Below the pieces are notes generated by a model. That model searched no databases and was not told where the DNA came from. It saw only the letters and a program-made list of their open reading frames with translations. Both the position numbers and the translations under genes were made by a program. Below are positions 32,725 through 43,251 of a stretch of DNA of 64,000 nucleotides, one piece after another. Every line of letters begins with the position of its first letter. The stretch's first letter is position 1. Source of the stretch: Anagrus nilaparvatae (taxonomy: Eukaryota; Arthropoda; Insecta; Hymenoptera; Mymaridae); the NCBI GenBank assembly GCA_022575985.1, contig JAKSXM010000014.1, positions 4,092,001 to 4,156,000 on the forward strand, given 5' to 3'.

Positions 32725-35589
32725 CCCACATGAAAATAACATAGAACTAATTCAATCTGAAATAATATGTGATACCATTGAAAAACTAAATAACGAAATT
32801 AACTTTAATAATTTTACTATTATGCACATGAACATTCGTAGCTTAAATAAAAATTTTATTTCGCTTGAACAACATATAAATCACTCATTGAAAGCTAAGC
32901 CTTCAATAATAGTATGTTCTGAAACTTGGAACTTAAAATATCCTGAATTCTATAATATAAATGGATACCAGCTTTACTACAATGATAGTAAAATTAATAT
33001 AGCAGATGGTGTAGTCATGTACATTAACAATAATATTCAGCACAATGTAAAAATCATTGAATACGATAACTGTAAAATCTTAACGGCTAAAATAAAATTA
33101 AATACTAAATCTTATTTAACTATTTCAACATTATATAGATGTCATAATTTAGATAGTAATGATTTAATAAATACTATCAAAAAACATTTAATTAAAAACA
33201 ATGATACAATTAATCATATAATGCTAGGTGATTTCAACATTGACATTTTGAAAACTACTGATGAATCAGAAAATTTACTCAATTGCTTCAGTGAGTTTGG
33301 GTATATCCCATTAATACAATTAATTACAATGACCAATGAAAAAATCAACAGAGTAAATGTTGGATCCTGCTTAGACCATATATATTGTAAATCCAACTTT
33401 AATACTAAATCTTTTATTTACTCTTGCATTTATCCTGACCATTATCCTATATACTGTGAAATAGATATAAATCATAACCAAAGCTTTAATAATTCCTATA
33501 AAAAACTAAATTACAAAAAATTATTAAATAACATGAACAAAGTTGATTGGAATTTTATATATAATTTGTCTGATACAAATTTAGCTATAATAGAACTTAC
33601 TAACATTATCAAATATAATATAGAACAAGCCACCGCAACTGTAAAGAGACGCAACATCATTAGGAAGGCATGGATGACATCTGGTATACACACCTCTATT
33701 ATTAATAAAGAATTTCTATATCTTTTGCATAAAAACAACTTAGAAAACGATTCTTTAAAACAGAACTATAAAACATATCAAAAAATACTAAATAATGTAA
33801 TTAATGCAGCTAAAAAAATCTATGAAAATGAATTGGCAAAAAAATCCAGCACCAATTCAAAAAATATGTGGGAATTTATTAATAAAATAACTGGTAGACA
33901 TAAAAGTAATAAGCCAAAAAATGTCATTGACTTCATTAAAGTAGATGGTAAAAAAATCATAAATGAACTTGAAATTGCAGACATTTTCAACAACTTCTTT
34001 ACTAATATAGGCTCTGACCTAGCAAAAAAGATCGATAGCAATAATAACACGGTTAATAATAGTGTTAATGAATTGCATCTTCCTGAATTTAATACAGAAA
34101 GCTTATATATGTTCCCTACCAATAAAAATGAAATTGAAAAAACCATTATGGAACTCTCAAATAAAACGGGTGGTATAGACAGAATAAGCTCAAAAGTTTT
34201 AAAAATATTAAGCAATTGCATTTCTGAACCATTAACATACATCTTCAATTTATGTATTGCTGAAGGTCAATGGCCAGATTACCTAAAACAGTCTGAAATC
34301 ATTCCAATCTTTACGTCTGGCGAAAAATATAATATCACCAACTACAGGCCAATTTCATTAATTTCAAATCTGGCAAAAATATTTGAGAAAATAGTGCACC
34401 ATAGACTAACAACTTTTATTGAAAAGAGTAACATCATCTCAGACAGGCAATTTGGTTTTGTAAAAGGAAGAGGAACAAAAGAAGCACTCGCAGAACTCAC
34501 TAATATTCTCTACGAAAGCATCAACAGTAATAAGTCAGCTATAGTGACCTTTATAGACTTGTCAAAAGCTTTTGATACTGTAAATCACGAGATTCTCATA
34601 AAAAAATTATATCGATATGGCATTAGAGGAATCCCATTAAATCTTCTACGTAGTTACCTTGAAAATAGAGTACAAAAAGTTAAAATCCAAGATCTATTTA
34701 GTGCTCCAAGTATAATAACCACTGGAGTACCACAGGGAACAATATTAGGTCCGCTTTTATTTATATTATATGTAAATGACCTACTTATAAAAAATAGAAG
34801 TATATTATCCTATGCAGACGACACAGCAGTTATAAGCAATGAAAATTCATGGGTTACTGCAGAAAAAGAAATGAACTCTAATATATCAATTATCAACCAA
34901 TGGTTTAAGAACAACAAATTAACTGTCAATATTAACAAAACTGTATATATGACCTTTGGCTGCTATGCAAACAGTGTTCCCGATGATAATAGTATAAAAA
35001 TAAATATAGATAACACAACTATAAAAAGAGTGGAATCATATAAGTATCTTGGGGTTACTCTTGATTTTAATCTAAAATGGGATTCCCATATTAAAAACAT
35101 TTTAAAAAAGTTAAGATATTTTGTTTTTCTTCAACATAAACTCAAACATATTGACAAAAAAATAAAGAATACACTATATTATGCGTTTTGCCACAGTATA
35201 TGGAATTATGGAATATTGGCCTATGGTGGAGCATATAATACTGAAATTGGTCCTCTACAAAACATACTTAACAAAATATTATCAAGACTCCAAGAGTTAG
35301 AATCAAATATACTTAACGTTAAAAAAACTTATCAATTAAATTCTCTACTTTATCACTACGACGAACTAAGTACATTATTTGAAAAAAATTCTAGTCGAAC
35401 AAGAAATAATAGTTTGGAAATTCCAAAAATACTCAAAGAAACATAAAAAAAAGCACATACTATGCAGCAATAAATAGTTTTAATTCTTTACCTCATCACT
35501 TAAAAATAATCAACAACAATACCTACAATGAAGATTTAGAAAAAATTGAAAGATTAAGGAAGACTCAACTTAAAAATTATTTCAAATAA
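32717..35589 (+). pseudogene. LINE ORF2 (APE endonuclease and reverse transcriptase)
   Basis: The ATG at 32717 overlaps the ORF1 stop as ATGGATAA. Endonuclease motifs: HMNIRSLNKNF, CSETWNL, MLGDFNIDI, and a DHYPIYCEI end block. RT motifs: NYRPISLISNLAKIFEKI, FVKGRGTKEAL, FIDLSKAFDTVNHEIL, GVPQGTILGPLLF and SYADDTAV, then KYLGVTLDFNLKW. An open frame joins this to upstream ORF1 sequence only because of the ORF1 frameshift. A second frameshift near 35440 leaves the final segment (YYAAINSFNSLPHHLK...) in another frame, ending at 35589. Apart from that, about 900 codons are open. Confidence 0.85.
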
Positions 35590-36101
35590 TTAATCAATAG
35601 AAATAATTACATAAATAACAAAATAAACATTTTAATATTTAATAAAAACTATTATAACTCAATTCCAAAAATTACTATTAATATTTAAAAATTATAAATC
35701 TTATTTATTTTATTTTATTTTTATTATTGAATTAAAAATTAAATTATATATATATTATACCAAATAATTTGTAAATATGACTTGATTTTATTAGATCAAT
35801 AAGACTTGTTTTTTAATTATTAAAAAATTACTAAAAAATTATATCATATTACTGTATATATTTTTTATACTATTTATAACTATTATTATTATATTATATT
35901 ATAAAATTATCTTTTTGTACCAGTACCCAAACACAGACTTCTATAGTCTCTATTGGGATACATATATATTTTGTATTATCTCTGGTTAATAAATAAATAA
36001 ATAAAAAAAATAAAATAAATAAAATTCAAAAGTGAAAAAAAAAAAAATAATAATAATAATAATAATAATAATAATTTAAAAAGGTGGTTAATAATATAAA
36101 T

Positions 36102-36112
36102 ATAAGGAGGTG
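36102..36112 (+). promoter_or_regulatory. Copia polypurine tract
   Basis: ATAAGGAGGTG immediately precedes the 3' LTR. A purine-rich run at this position primes plus-strand DNA synthesis in LTR elements. Confidence 0.6.
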
Positions 36113-36431
36113 TGTTGAAATATGCGTATATTTATATTATAGAATGATTCATATTTAGAAGTAAAAAATAAAGGTTTTATATTTTTCATATGTATTGTAG
36201 TTCATACCGATACTTTGTTTTTATTTTAGAAAAGATTAAAAAGGGATGTGTGTATAAGAGTAAAGTTGTGTAGAGAAAAATAAGAATTTAAATGAGTCAG
36301 TTGATATAGAAATGTAAAAGAGTTAAGATGTATTTTAAGATAAATAAATATAATTTTGATTTGTTATAATTAATATAAAAGGAACATTTATTTAATGATC
36401 CACAACCTCCACAACCTCGATTTTCCTAACA
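36113..36431 (+). repeat. 3' LTR (319 bp)
   Basis: Identical in length and boundaries to the 5' LTR, with one substitution, and followed by the GAATG duplication (36432-36436). Confidence 0.95.
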
Positions 36432-36700
36432 GAATGAAAATTTTCATTTTTTTACTCCAACATGTTTTCCAATTTTCCAAGGTGGCGGACCAAAAAAACA
36501 TGAAAAAACAACTTTCTACCTTACCTGGGGGTTTTAGAAGTTGAGAATACCGTTTTCTTGATTGAAAATTTTCATTTTTTTACTCCAACATGTTTTTCAA
36601 TTTTCCAAGATGGCGGACCAAAAAAACGTGAAAAAACAACTTTCTACCTTACCTGGGGGTTTTCGAGGTTGAGACAAATGTTTTTATGAATGAAAATTTT
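36432..36700 (+). repeat. 128-bp repeat after the copia insertion
   Basis: Two units with TTTCCAAGATGGCGGACC and ACCTTACCTGGGGGTTT, in direct orientation. The first completes the unit cut at 25886. The array ends near 36700 and is followed by about 230 bp of plain AT-rich DNA. Confidence 0.7.
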
Positions 36701-36939
36701 ACTAAATATTAATTTTGTATTAACCTATTAAACGATTCAAAAATGGAAAGTGAAGTTAATAAAATACAGACGATTAAATTTTTTTTAATAGATTAAAAAT
36801 GTTTATTATGATTTAACAAATTACTAACATACATTTTAAAAAGTTTATAATAATTAGTGTACATTATGTTAATTATGTTTATAATAATAGTACAAATTTG
36901 GTGGGGTGGTTGGGAAATAAACCATTTTTGATTAATACA

Positions 36940-38327
36940 TGACATGCTGGAATGAGATGGGTTGGCCCCATGGACTGGTAGGAGTTACCTATGGACACGA
37001 CGCTGTATAAGCTACAGACCACTGGTTTGGTCCTTTAGTGTCGATAACTCTAGATGGGATTAAACTGCCTTCTCGTGGCTACCCTGTTGATGTGCTTAAT
37101 TGCACATGAATGTTCACCCACTCACCAAGGCTGAGGCCTGCACACGTCGTACCTGTACGTCACTCAGCCGACGGCTTTTGGCTGAGATCCTAAATGGTTG
37201 TCTTAGTGAACAGTTAAAGTTTCTTATTAACTCCACCTTGCTCCCTTTCGGATGCCAGGTGGAATCACTTCTTGCCCGATGACCTCGAACTCACTGTGAG
37301 GGGTGCGTTGTCTAGGAGGGCGTCTGCGAACGGGGCATACATTTCCTCTAATTCAGATGTCACTAAAGGCAGCTTTAATTTTTAATTATACTATACACTA
37401 ATGTTATTGACATTAGTATATTAATATGATGAATGGCACGCATGGCTGGGGCTTCTCTGGAGCAGGGCTTCACAGCAATGTTGCCTTGCCCTATAGAGCA
37501 AGGTAATCGTTGCTGCTGGTTCATTCATGTTCGTGCCCTTCACTTGCTGTCTGTTGGGGGGATTCAGAAAAAGCCACGAAAAGAGCTGAAAAGTTCGCTG
37601 GGATTGGCTGCATGTGTTTCTGTCTAAACAAAAAACTGTTTACATTAAATGTGATATATGTGTTGCAGTCAATAACTTAATAACTTGTAAGGCTTGAAGC
37701 GGTAATTATCAGATAAACCCTTGCAGCTGCAGGTGTTGGGCACGGACATGACTGATCCTAGGATCCCTGATTTCGGTGAGCCCTGGGGCGTTCGCTCCAT
37801 GACTAGTCAAGAAGTTTTTTTTTGTTCAGAGCTTCTCTGACTAACCTAAAATTTAATTAAATTGCACAGGTGTGTAAGTCCCAGGAGCAGATGTCTGGGT
37901 GGATGTCGCATTCTTTTTTGCAGTGCAAATCGAATGATCGAACGGCACGCGCTGTTTTCACCTGGTGATCATTTGATCATCTGTGGAAGTAATCTTACTT
38001 TTGTAAGAATCATTGGGATCTTGACCAATCGCTAGGAATGGCCTATGAGGATCCTGTTAATACGACGGGTAAAATATTGTATTATGTCAGCAGACATCAG
38101 ATCTCGCAACGGTCACCCCCCTGTGTCTTGTACCCAGGGTGAGGATTGCTGCGGGTCTGAATCCCCGGTCCTATTATCTCACCACTTTTTCCCATTTCAT
38201 TACAGGTACACTAATTACAATAGTTCTTTACAGGTTTTTTCTTTTTTCCAGGTTATCACATCGCACAGAGGGTACCCTTACCCGAATACATTTAAGGGCG
38301 CTTAGTCCAGTGACACAGGCTATTTAA
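36940..38327 (+). other. Putative 5'UTR of the R1-type LINE
   Basis: GC-richer than its surroundings and continuous with ORF1, with short unconvincing frames only. Long 5'UTRs with internal promoters are normal for R1-clade elements. No promoter motif was recognised. Confidence 0.5.
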
Positions 38328-40439
38328 ATGACAAATATGCAAAATGATGAAACAGATATACCTCAGGCTGATAAGTCACTTGCTCAAAAAGTGTCGAATT
38401 CAGCTGTCGGTTCCGATCGGGTGAAAGCCCCGGTAGCTGGCACCGACCCCATGGATTTTGAGGGGGGCCAACAATTTTGCATGGAGGTGGATTTAACATC
38501 ATCTTCCACCCAAGGGGGGACCAGGTAAGGAACTTCAAGTCATAGTTTTGCTTGAACATATTCAGCATCCACTACCTGCACCAGGTGCAGGGAATACTGA
38601 AAAACCAAGCTATGCGAACAGCCTTAAATATCTGCAGAGCTTAGCATATAACACTGGTAGTCTTGACACAGACCAGGCCTTTGATCAAGCAGTGGTCCAA
38701 AAGCCCAATGCCTTCCTTCACCATATTTCTGTTCTGAAGGACGTTGTACAGGCTTTGGAAAAACACCATAAGGAAATATGGAAGCTCATCGCAGCATGTC
38801 ACATCACTGTACATCAGTATAAAAAAATTGCGGCATGCCAATTAAAAATGGTGTAAATCTCTTCGGCAAAGTGCTTATTCAACTTGAGCTAATAACGAAG
38901 AGACTGCATGTGGAAACGCAAGATATTGAGTCTGCTCTTAAAAAAGCAGAACATAAACAGCAGGCAAAGAGAACCCGATCGTCTTCCTCTGAGGAGAACT
39001 CCCCAGAGTCAAGACAAGATAGGAAAAGGATCCCCAAGAAGAACCTCAGCAACTCTAGCAACATAGCTAAATCTGAAGTGGAGCAGCAGAACAACGCGGA
39101 GCTCCAGGAAGAGGAAAGAAGGAAAATGCTGCTTCAAGAAAACCAGAGGAAGAAGCAAGAGCAGAAGAAGAAGGAGAAAGTACGACTGGAACAGGAGGAA
39201 AAAAAAAAAAGAGTGGCGAGAAAAAGAGAAACTGCTCCACGAACAAAAGAAGAAAGAAAGCCTGCTAGAACTATATCAAAAGCAGGTGGAGCAGAATAAA
39301 GTAAAGCGGCCACCAAAAGAGAATCAACCTGCGGGGGGAGAAAGCCGCAACAAGGAAGATGACTCAAAGGTGGCACCTAACGACACCAAGGAGGACGGCC
39401 CTCAGGATAACCCTGGGACCTCCTCCAACAAGGATGGAGATAAGGACGCTCCTAGGCATCGGTCCAAAAAGGAAAGAAAGCAGCAGAGGAAGCTTAAAAG
39501 GCTGCAGCTTAAGCACGGAAATGACCTTTCCGAAAAGACGGACCAACCAACTAAGCCAACGCAAGTGGCTGATGGAAAAGAGCAACAAAGGGAGGCGCAA
39601 CACACGAAGCTACATGGAAAGGAAAACTGGCAGACTAAAGGGAAGAAAAAACCCAGAGTCAAGGAACCTGTCGATAAGGATAAAGTTCCTTCCAAGGTGG
39701 GAAAGCGCAGGTATAGGAAAAGGAAGGAAGCCTTCCAGATTACCCCAGCGGCGGGCAAATCCTACGAGGAAACGCTTCTCGATTTAAAGAGAAACGTTAA
39801 CCTCGAAGAATCTGGCGCGAAGGTCCACCGCATTAGGAAAACTCAAAACGGCAGCGTCCTTATTGAGTTGGAGGCCATCAAGGACCGACAAAAACTTGAA
39901 GAAGCAGTGAAGTCGGTCACGGGCCCTGAGTCGAATGTTCTTGACTTGATCCCGAAATTCGAGATTTGGATGGGGTCACGAAAAAACAGGAGATTCAGGC
40001 AGCTGTTGCCAAGGCCATAGGTGTCGAAAATGGAGACCTATTCCAGGTGTCCATTTTCAAAACCAAAGGCACAACAAGCCAGATGGCCATGGTGGACCTT
40101 CTTGAGGCCGACGCTCTACGCCTGGCCAAAAAGGGCAAAATCCAGATCGGCTGGGCATCGAGTAGAGTGCGCCTCCGTGCAGACGTGAGGCGCTGCTACT
40201 AATGTCTGGGCTATGGACATAGCCAATATGTCTGCAATAGCCCAGACAGGAGTAAGGCGTGTTTAAAGTGTGGCGAAGATGGCCATAAGAGGACAGAGTG
40301 CAGCAAGGATAAGCCTGAGAGCTTTCTCTGCAAGACCAGAAAGGATGAGTGCTCCACGGAGCACTATCCTGGAGAGGGAAACTGCCCCAGTTATCAGGAG
40401 GCTCTGGCTGTGACGAGAAGCAGGTGTCATCGTAAATGA
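38328..40439 (+). pseudogene. R1-type ORF1 (gag-like), frameshifted
   Basis: The ATG at 38328 starts an acidic N-terminus that stops at 38528. Segments at 38548-38856, 38835-39299, 39286-40020 and 39966 onward lie in alternating frames, showing at least four frameshifts. The order is a helical region, a highly charged K/E/R/Q coiled coil (about 38880-39700) and a gag-like domain with QRQKLEEAV-type helices. Three C-terminal zinc knuckles follow: CY*CLGYGHSQYVC (its stop TAA is at 40200-40202), CLKCGEDGHKRTEC, and a final C...H...C. The TGA at 40437-40439 overlaps the next ATG. Such proteins package R1 RNA. Confidence 0.75.
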
Positions 40440-41205
40440 TCAAGGTTCTCCAAGGGAACATGCGACACGCACGGAAAGCTGGTGCCTTGTTGGATCAAAT
40501 TGCTCGCGAAAAGGATGCAAATATCCTCTTACTAAGCGAGAAATATTACAACATGAACCACAAGTACTGGCTTTCCGATGACACTGGCTGCTGCACCATA
40601 TGGCTTCGAGGCAGAGCCCAAACGTCGCTTACCCAACAAGGCAAAGGGAATTGCCACGTTTGGGCCAAGTGCGGAGAGACAACTTACATAAGTTGCTATC
40701 TCTCCCCAAACGACAGCTTGGCAGAGCTGGCTACAAAGCTGGCCAGCATCGAGAGCATGGTCCGAACGGCGACTGGTGGCGTCATCCTTGGTGGAGACTT
40801 CAACGCCAGGGCTCTGGAATGGGGGATGCCAACGACTAACCCCTGGGGACGAATGGTGCTCGAAATGGCCACTAGGTACAAACTAGTGGTCCAGAATAGA
40901 GGCCACAGGCCCACCTACGAGAGGCCGGGTTGGGGTGCCTCTATCCCGGACATAACCTTCGCTACAGAAGCTGCGTCCGGGAGAATAGGCGATGGAGGGT
41001 GATGGATGATCAATACAATGGTAGTGATCATCATTACATCGCCTTCCGGGTATTGGAAGGAACCTCACAACGACCTCCATACAGGAGGCGCCCCGTGGGT
41101 TGGAACGTCCCAAAAATGGACGAAGACAGATTCAAGGAGTATCTTCGAATCGAGTCAGCGTCCATCCCCGCTTGGCATGGAGGGGCCACGTATAAACTAA
41201 AAAGG
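40436..41205 (+). pseudogene. R1-type ORF2, endonuclease domain only
   Basis: ATG 40436-40438 overlaps the ORF1 stop as ATGA, suggesting termination-reinitiation. The APE-type endonuclease shows LQGNMRHARKAGALL, a degenerate 'LLLSEKY' block (usually QEPY), GGVILGGDFNARALEWG, RPTYERPGWGASIPDITFA, and, after a stop at 41000-41002 and a frameshift, GSDHHYIAFRV. The domain is essentially complete up to the SDHH box. The linker then ends at about 41205, and RT is absent. Confidence 0.8.
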
Positions 41206-41335
41206 TAAAAAAAAATTAATAAAGGTTCACAAAAATTTTCAATTTATTTCGCGGTACTTCTAGCTATAGTTATAGCAATTTGTAGAGGTAAATAAATTGT
41301 ATATATTTTACCTCTCAAGGGAACTTTGTCTAAAT

Positions 41336-42425
41336 CTAGGTTAAATAGTTCAGGAAGTAGGGATCGACGTTTTCGATATCTAAAGTCGATGGGATCTTCG
41401 CTTTCTTCGCATACTTCTTGGGTTTCGTCGTCATTAACTTGTGGTTTAGAGTCTGGGGTGGTGATTTCATTGGGGCCATCTTGCTAAGTGTTGTCGTAAG
41501 GTGGGGCGGCAAAAAGGTTAGGGTACATTTGCCAAATGGGTTTAGCTTGATTTCCTTATTGCTTTTTATAAATGGCATAACGGCCTCTTGCATTAGGTCT
41601 TTTGTACCTCAGGCAGTTCCGCATAATCATGCCTTGTCTCTCACAGTTATGACAGACAAGATTAATGTCATTTTCAGGGCATTGTCTTCTGTCATGGTTT
41701 GGTTGCCTGCAGTTGAAACAACAATGATGTGGGGCGTTTACTAAAGCATCAGAGGGTACAGGGTCTAAATTGGAAAAAAGAACTCCCGTACTTTGATAAT
41801 CGTCGTAAATCGGGAATAAGGGGAATGTATTGTAATGGCGTTCCGGCCTGTTCCTGATTAACGGTTCTTCTTCGTTTTTGTCCTCATCGTCGTCATTTAA
41901 TTGCATTTCGTCCTGTAATATTGGTGCTGGTACTAAATTTATTTCTCGGGCTGGTCGTCTTTTCCTTATTTCATCGGGCACTGGGATATTTAAACTCATT
42001 AGCGATGGTATTTTCCTATAGTCTTTATTTTCTTCTATTTCACTTTCTTTACTAGTATTATCTTGAACATAAGGTCTTCTAAGAGCCTCGGCTACCGAGA
42101 TTCGTCTAGTGGTCTTTTTTACAGTGCCCGTATTCTTCGGTGGTATCATTACACCGTTAATATATTCGATGGTATGGGGATCTGATTTGATGTCGGGGTA
42201 TGTGCCTAGGGCGCAAGCCAGGTCTTCTAACTGTTCTAGTTGTGGGGACTGGGTCGTTTTTGGTGGGGTCATGGTCATCAAGGGCCGTTTTAGGGAGTCT
42301 TGTGTCATAGGAGTGGTTGATGCCTCGGAGTAGAGGTCCTCCTCGTCTACACTCTCCTGTAGATCCCACCACAGTTCTTCCGCCGTTAGATCCATTATCA
42401 CATCCTCTGAAATTGTCATGAGCAT
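41336..42425 (-). pseudogene. Zinc-knuckle ORF downstream of gypsy integrase
   Basis: ATG at 42425. The first 289 codons are acidic and proline-rich (with LWWDLQESVDEEDLY near the start) and end with two knuckles, CFNCRQPNHDRRQC and a variant CHNCERQGMIMRNC lacking the histidine. Near 41560-41590 a frameshift leads into another 80 codons of basic, proline-rich sequence ending at 41336 (ENVDPYFLNYLT). It occupies the env position of a gypsy element but shows no signal peptide or membrane segment. It could be an accessory nucleic-acid-binding protein, or gag of a second element. The function is not known. Confidence 0.6.
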
Positions 42426-42496
42426 TTTGATTATTATTTATTGATTTTGAATTAATTTTATTGATTTTTAATTTGCAAAGGAGGTTTAAATCGACG

Positions 42497-43200
42497 CACA
42501 GAGGGGCAAAACGGTCAAAAATTGCTCTTGGACTCAATTTTTGAGCTATTCACTTAAAACCTGTTTTAAACTACTTCTAGAAGTATCTAATTTGATGTGT
42601 CACTGCGGCTTTTTTGATTTTTTTTTACGAATTAGCTGTCAGCCAAAAATGCCAATTTAACAAAATTTCAAAATTAGCAAAAATTTAATTTTATATTTTG
42701 AATTTGAAGTGTTTTACACTTAATTTTATTACTGTTTACTCAACCTTTATATAAGGGATAATTGCTTTATATATATTTTATATATATATTCTGTGTATGT
42801 ATATATATTTCTGGATAAATTTTTATAGAAAGCGAAAAACATTGGAATTTGAAGTAAAACTGAAATTATTTATGTAATATTTATGCCAGAATATATATTT
42901 AAAATATATATAACGCAATTATCCCTTATATATAGATTGAGTAAACAGTAAAAAAATTAAGTGTAAAACACTTTAAATTCAAAATATAAAATTTTGAAAT
43001 TTTTGCTAATTTTGAAATTTTGTTAAATTTGCGCTTTTGGCTGACAGTCTCGCTGACAGCTAATTAGTAAAAAAAAAAATCAAAAAACCCGCAGTGACAC
43101 ATGAAATTAGATACTTCTAGAAGTAGTTTAAAACCGGTTTTAAGTGAATAGCTCAAAAATTGAGTCCAAGAGCGATTTTTGACCGTTTTGCCCCACTGTG
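42497..43200. mobile_element. Transib-like non-autonomous element (family B), copy 3, 704 bp
   Basis: Starts CACAGAGGGGCAAAACGG (heptamer with one mismatch), ends with CCCCACTGTG, and is flanked by CGACG at 42492-42496 and 43201-43205. This is an independent insertion at a site matching the CGNCG target consensus known for Transib. Read inward, the right end is CACAGTG, 11 bp, TCAAAAATC. Nearly the whole element is palindromic, with TTCTAGAAGT and TATATATA stretches inside. No transposase ORF. The insertion cuts the gypsy DNA just after the integrase. Confidence 0.8.
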
Positions 43201-43251
43201 CGACGTAGCTGTAACACGTGAACTTTGGGTAATCTACCAGGGGAGTCTACT

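Larger units (their letters stand above)
31270..36010 (+). mobile_element. CR1-like LINE nested in the copia 3' region
   Basis: ORF1 (zinc fingers) and ORF2 (endonuclease and RT) are followed by an AT-rich 3'UTR and an (ATAA)n-type tail at about 35984-36005. A second (AAT)n run lies at 36046-36075. The left boundary lies somewhere between the copia pol stop (31088) and the ORF1 start (31397); no target duplication was identified, so 31270 is only a guess. The element is close to full length but carries a stop and frameshifts in both ORFs. Confidence 0.8.
25887..36431 (+). mobile_element. Copia-type LTR retrotransposon with two nested insertions
   Basis: The element is 10.5 kb, bounded by 319-bp LTRs (TGTTGAAA...CCTAACA) and by GAATG on both sides. 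The domain order gag, protease, integrase, RT, RNase H defines Ty1/copia. It contains an 844-bp hairpin element between gag and pol and a CR1-like LINE of about 4.7 kb between RNase H and the 3' LTR. Without these the element would be about 5 kb, a usual copia size. Coding lesions: the hairpin insertion, an in-frame TAG at 29728-29730 where RT normally has tryptophan, and a 1-base deletion near 30048. It cannot move by itself. Confidence 0.93.
36940..41205 (+). mobile_element. R1-type LINE truncated at its 3' end
   Basis: A GC-richer block of about 4.3 kb with a 5'UTR of about 1.4 kb, ORF1 and the endonuclease part of ORF2. Homology stops near 41190-41205, before any reverse transcriptase. 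LINE copies are usually missing the 5' end, so loss of the 3' half points to later deletion or disruption. The gypsy remnant begins directly after it on the other strand. The left boundary is estimated from the composition change. Confidence 0.72.

Noticed and set aside
32144..35446. A natural gag-endonuclease-RT fusion protein
   Set aside because: The proper ORF1 ending and the ATG/stop overlap exist in the adjacent frame, so the fusion is best explained by a frameshift.
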